From NCBI GenBank assembly GCA_002348535.1, contig DEBL01000175.1:1-6889 (forward strand): a DNA stretch of 6,889 nt, written 5' to 3'. The notes below the pieces were generated by a model that did not search any database, was not told the DNA's origin, and saw nothing but the letters and a program-made list of their open reading frames with translations. The translations under genes and the position numbers were made by a program. Source of the stretch: Deltaproteobacteria bacterium UBA2957 (lineage in GTDB: Bacteria; Myxococcota_A; UBA796). Shown piece by piece: positions 5,536 through 6,889 of the stretch (positions within the stretch are counted from its first letter, which is position 1; each line of letters opens with the position of its first letter).

Positions 5536-6705
5536 ATGTCCACGCCCGTTTCCGTATCTGCGCTTGCTGAGCTTCTGAAGTCCCACGTGGGAGAGTTCTT
5601 CGGGCATGTGATGGTCGTGGGCGAGGTGTCCAATTTTACGGCGCATCGGAGCGGACACTGGTATTTCGCGATCAAGGACGACAATGCCGTGATCAACTGC
5701 GTGATGTTCCGTGGCAACAACGCGCGGTGTCGGGTTCAGCCCACGACCGGCGACCGGGTGGTGATCACCGGGGGGCTGGATCTTTATGCACCGCAGGGGC
5801 GGCTGAGCTTGATTTGCCGCACGTTGCAGCCGGCTGGCGCGGGCGATTTGGCTGCACGCCTCGAGGCACTCAAACGCACACTGGCTGCAGAGGGCTTGTT
5901 TGCCCCCGATCGAAAACAGGGGTTGCCCCCGATGCCGCGCTGCATCGGTGTAGCCACCAGCCCCACCGGTGCTGCATTTCAAGACATCCTGAAGGTCCTT
6001 CGACGACGGTTTCCTGGCCGTCATGTGATTTTGTCGCCCTGTAAGGTCCAAGGCCATGGCGCGGCCGACACGGTCATTGAGGCCCTCGACCGGCTCCAGC
6101 AGGATGGCCGCGCCGAGGTCATCATTGTCGGACGGGGTGGCGGGAGTCCGGAAGACCTGATGGCCTTCAATGATGAAGCGCTCGCGCGCGCCATCGCTGC
6201 ATGTCCCGTTCCCATTGTCAGCGCGGTCGGTCACGAGGTCGATGTCTCCATCAGCGATCTCGTCGCCGATGTGCGAGCGGCGACGCCGTCGCATGCGGCC
6301 GAGCTGGTTGTTCCCGAGCGGGACGGACTTCAAGCCTACGTGGACGAGCTCACGGAACGCTTGGTTCTGGGGGCACAGCGCTCAATCGCGCGGCGCCGAG
6401 AGAAGCTCGACCATGTGCGGCTGCGCGATCCGAGGCAGCGCATTGTGGAGGGCCGACTTCGACTCGATGAACTCACCGACCGGCTGCACCTGGGCGTGAA
6501 GGCTCATGTTGGTCAGCAGCGGTCAACCATTCACCAACTTGGTGGCCGCCTCGACGCGATGTCACCGCTCAAAGTCCTCGATCGCGGCTATGCCGTGGTG
6601 ACCGACGGGACCACCGCCATCACCAGCGCGGTGTCGCTCCAGCCGGGGGACTCCGTGCGGATTCGATTCCAAGATGGAGACCGGGGCGCGGTCATTTCGG
6701 ATTGA
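5536..6705 (+). CDS. xseA: Exodeoxyribonuclease VII large subunit
   Basis: XseA is the catalytic subunit of exonuclease VII, which degrades single-stranded DNA from both ends to oligonucleotides during repair; it works with several small XseB subunits in the cytoplasm. Residues 1-100 are the OB-fold DNA-binding domain, with VVGEVSNF (27-34), SGHWYFAIKDD (39-49) and CVMFRG (55-60). The nuclease domain shows TSPTGAAFQD (141-150), VGRGGGSPEDL (198-208), GHEVD (232-236) and ADVRAATPSHAAE (244-256). D150, R200, H233 and D236 align with E. coli D155, R205, H238 and D241, each offset by five, so the active site is complete. A helical region (about 262-340) and the terminal SPLKVLDRGYAVV (343-355) follow. 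At 389 residues it is shorter than E. coli XseA (456), and nearly all the loss falls after the active site. No xseB is present nearby. It is divergent from the anchored-protein gene by 42 bp and ends 1 nt from the histidine kinase gene. Confidence 0.97.
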   Translation: MSTPVSVSALAELLKSHVGEFFGHVMVVGEVSNFTAHRSGHWYFAIKDDNAVINCVMFRGNNARCRVQPTTGDRVVITGGLDLYAPQGRLSLICRTLQPAGAGDLAARLEALKRTLAAEGLFAPDRKQGLPPMPRCIGVATSPTGAAFQDILKVLRRRFPGRHVILSPCKVQGHGAADTVIEALDRLQQDGRAEVIIVGRGGGSPEDLMAFNDEALARAIAACPVPIVSAVGHEVDVSISDLVADVRAATPSHAAELVVPERDGLQAYVDELTERLVLGAQRSIARRREKLDHVRLRDPRQRIVEGRLRLDELTDRLHLGVKAHVGQQRSTIHQLGGRLDAMSPLKVLDRGYAVVTDGTTAITSAVSLQPGDSVRIRFQDGDRGAVISD

Positions 6706-6889
6706 ATCAACTGAGGGTTTGATCCGGGTCCACATTGGGCATCATCAGCGGAAACCGCATCGTGAAGGTACTGCCCGTCCCTTGCGCTGAGGTCACCGCG
6801 ATCTCACCGCCGTGGGCCTCGACCATCCGCCGACAAATGGCGAGGCCGAGTCCGGTACCCTCGCGTTTGGTGGTGAAGAACGGGATGAA

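Noticed and set aside
5509..6333. Long minus-strand open frame of 274 codons opposite xseA
   Set aside because: It lies antisense to a certain xseA, shows no recognisable domain, and is explained by GC-rich codon bias.
6706..6723. ATCAA/TTGAT hairpin just after the xseA stop as a terminator
   Set aside because: The stem is only 5 bp and A-T rich with an 8-nt loop and no T tract, and it lies within the kinase coding end.

Overview
This 6.9-kb window is GC-rich bacterial chromosome, packed almost end to end with genes. The gene set is an acyl-CoA-type crotonase, large GT-C-like membrane enzymes with TPR repeats, an HTTM (vitamin-K-carboxylase-like) membrane protein, exonuclease VII and a sensor kinase. 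It suggests a free-living Gram-negative, most likely Myxococcota or another deltaproteobacterial-type lineage. That placement is inference from gene content and protein style; there is no rRNA or other marker gene.

Layout from left to right: (1) the 3' part of a polytopic membrane protein (+), cut by the left edge; (2) an enoyl-CoA hydratase/isomerase-family protein (-), overlapping gene 1 tail-to-tail; (3) a 182-bp divergent intergenic region with small inverted repeats; (4) a 686-residue GT-C-like membrane protein with a C-terminal TPR array (+); (5) a two-gene minus-strand operon, a membrane-anchored 194-residue protein followed by a 289-residue HTTM protein, joined by an ATGA stop/start overlap, with the HTTM gene overlapping gene 4 tail-to-tail; (6) a 42-bp divergent gap; (7) xseA, the exonuclease VII large subunit (+); (8) the last 60 residues of a histidine kinase (-), cut by the right edge.

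Transcription units alternate strand, so nearly every boundary is convergent or divergent. Convergent contacts are extremely tight: two overlaps of exactly 18 bp and one 1-nt gap. No mobile elements, RNA genes, CRISPR arrays or convincing rho-independent terminators were seen.

Most genes look like independent functions. The one clear functional unit is the HTTM protein and its anchored partner. Their order and coupling resemble the SdpA-SdpB maturation pair of toxin systems, or a carboxylase split into membrane and exported parts. No toxin or peptide substrate gene is visible in the window. This pair is the best candidate here for an undescribed system.
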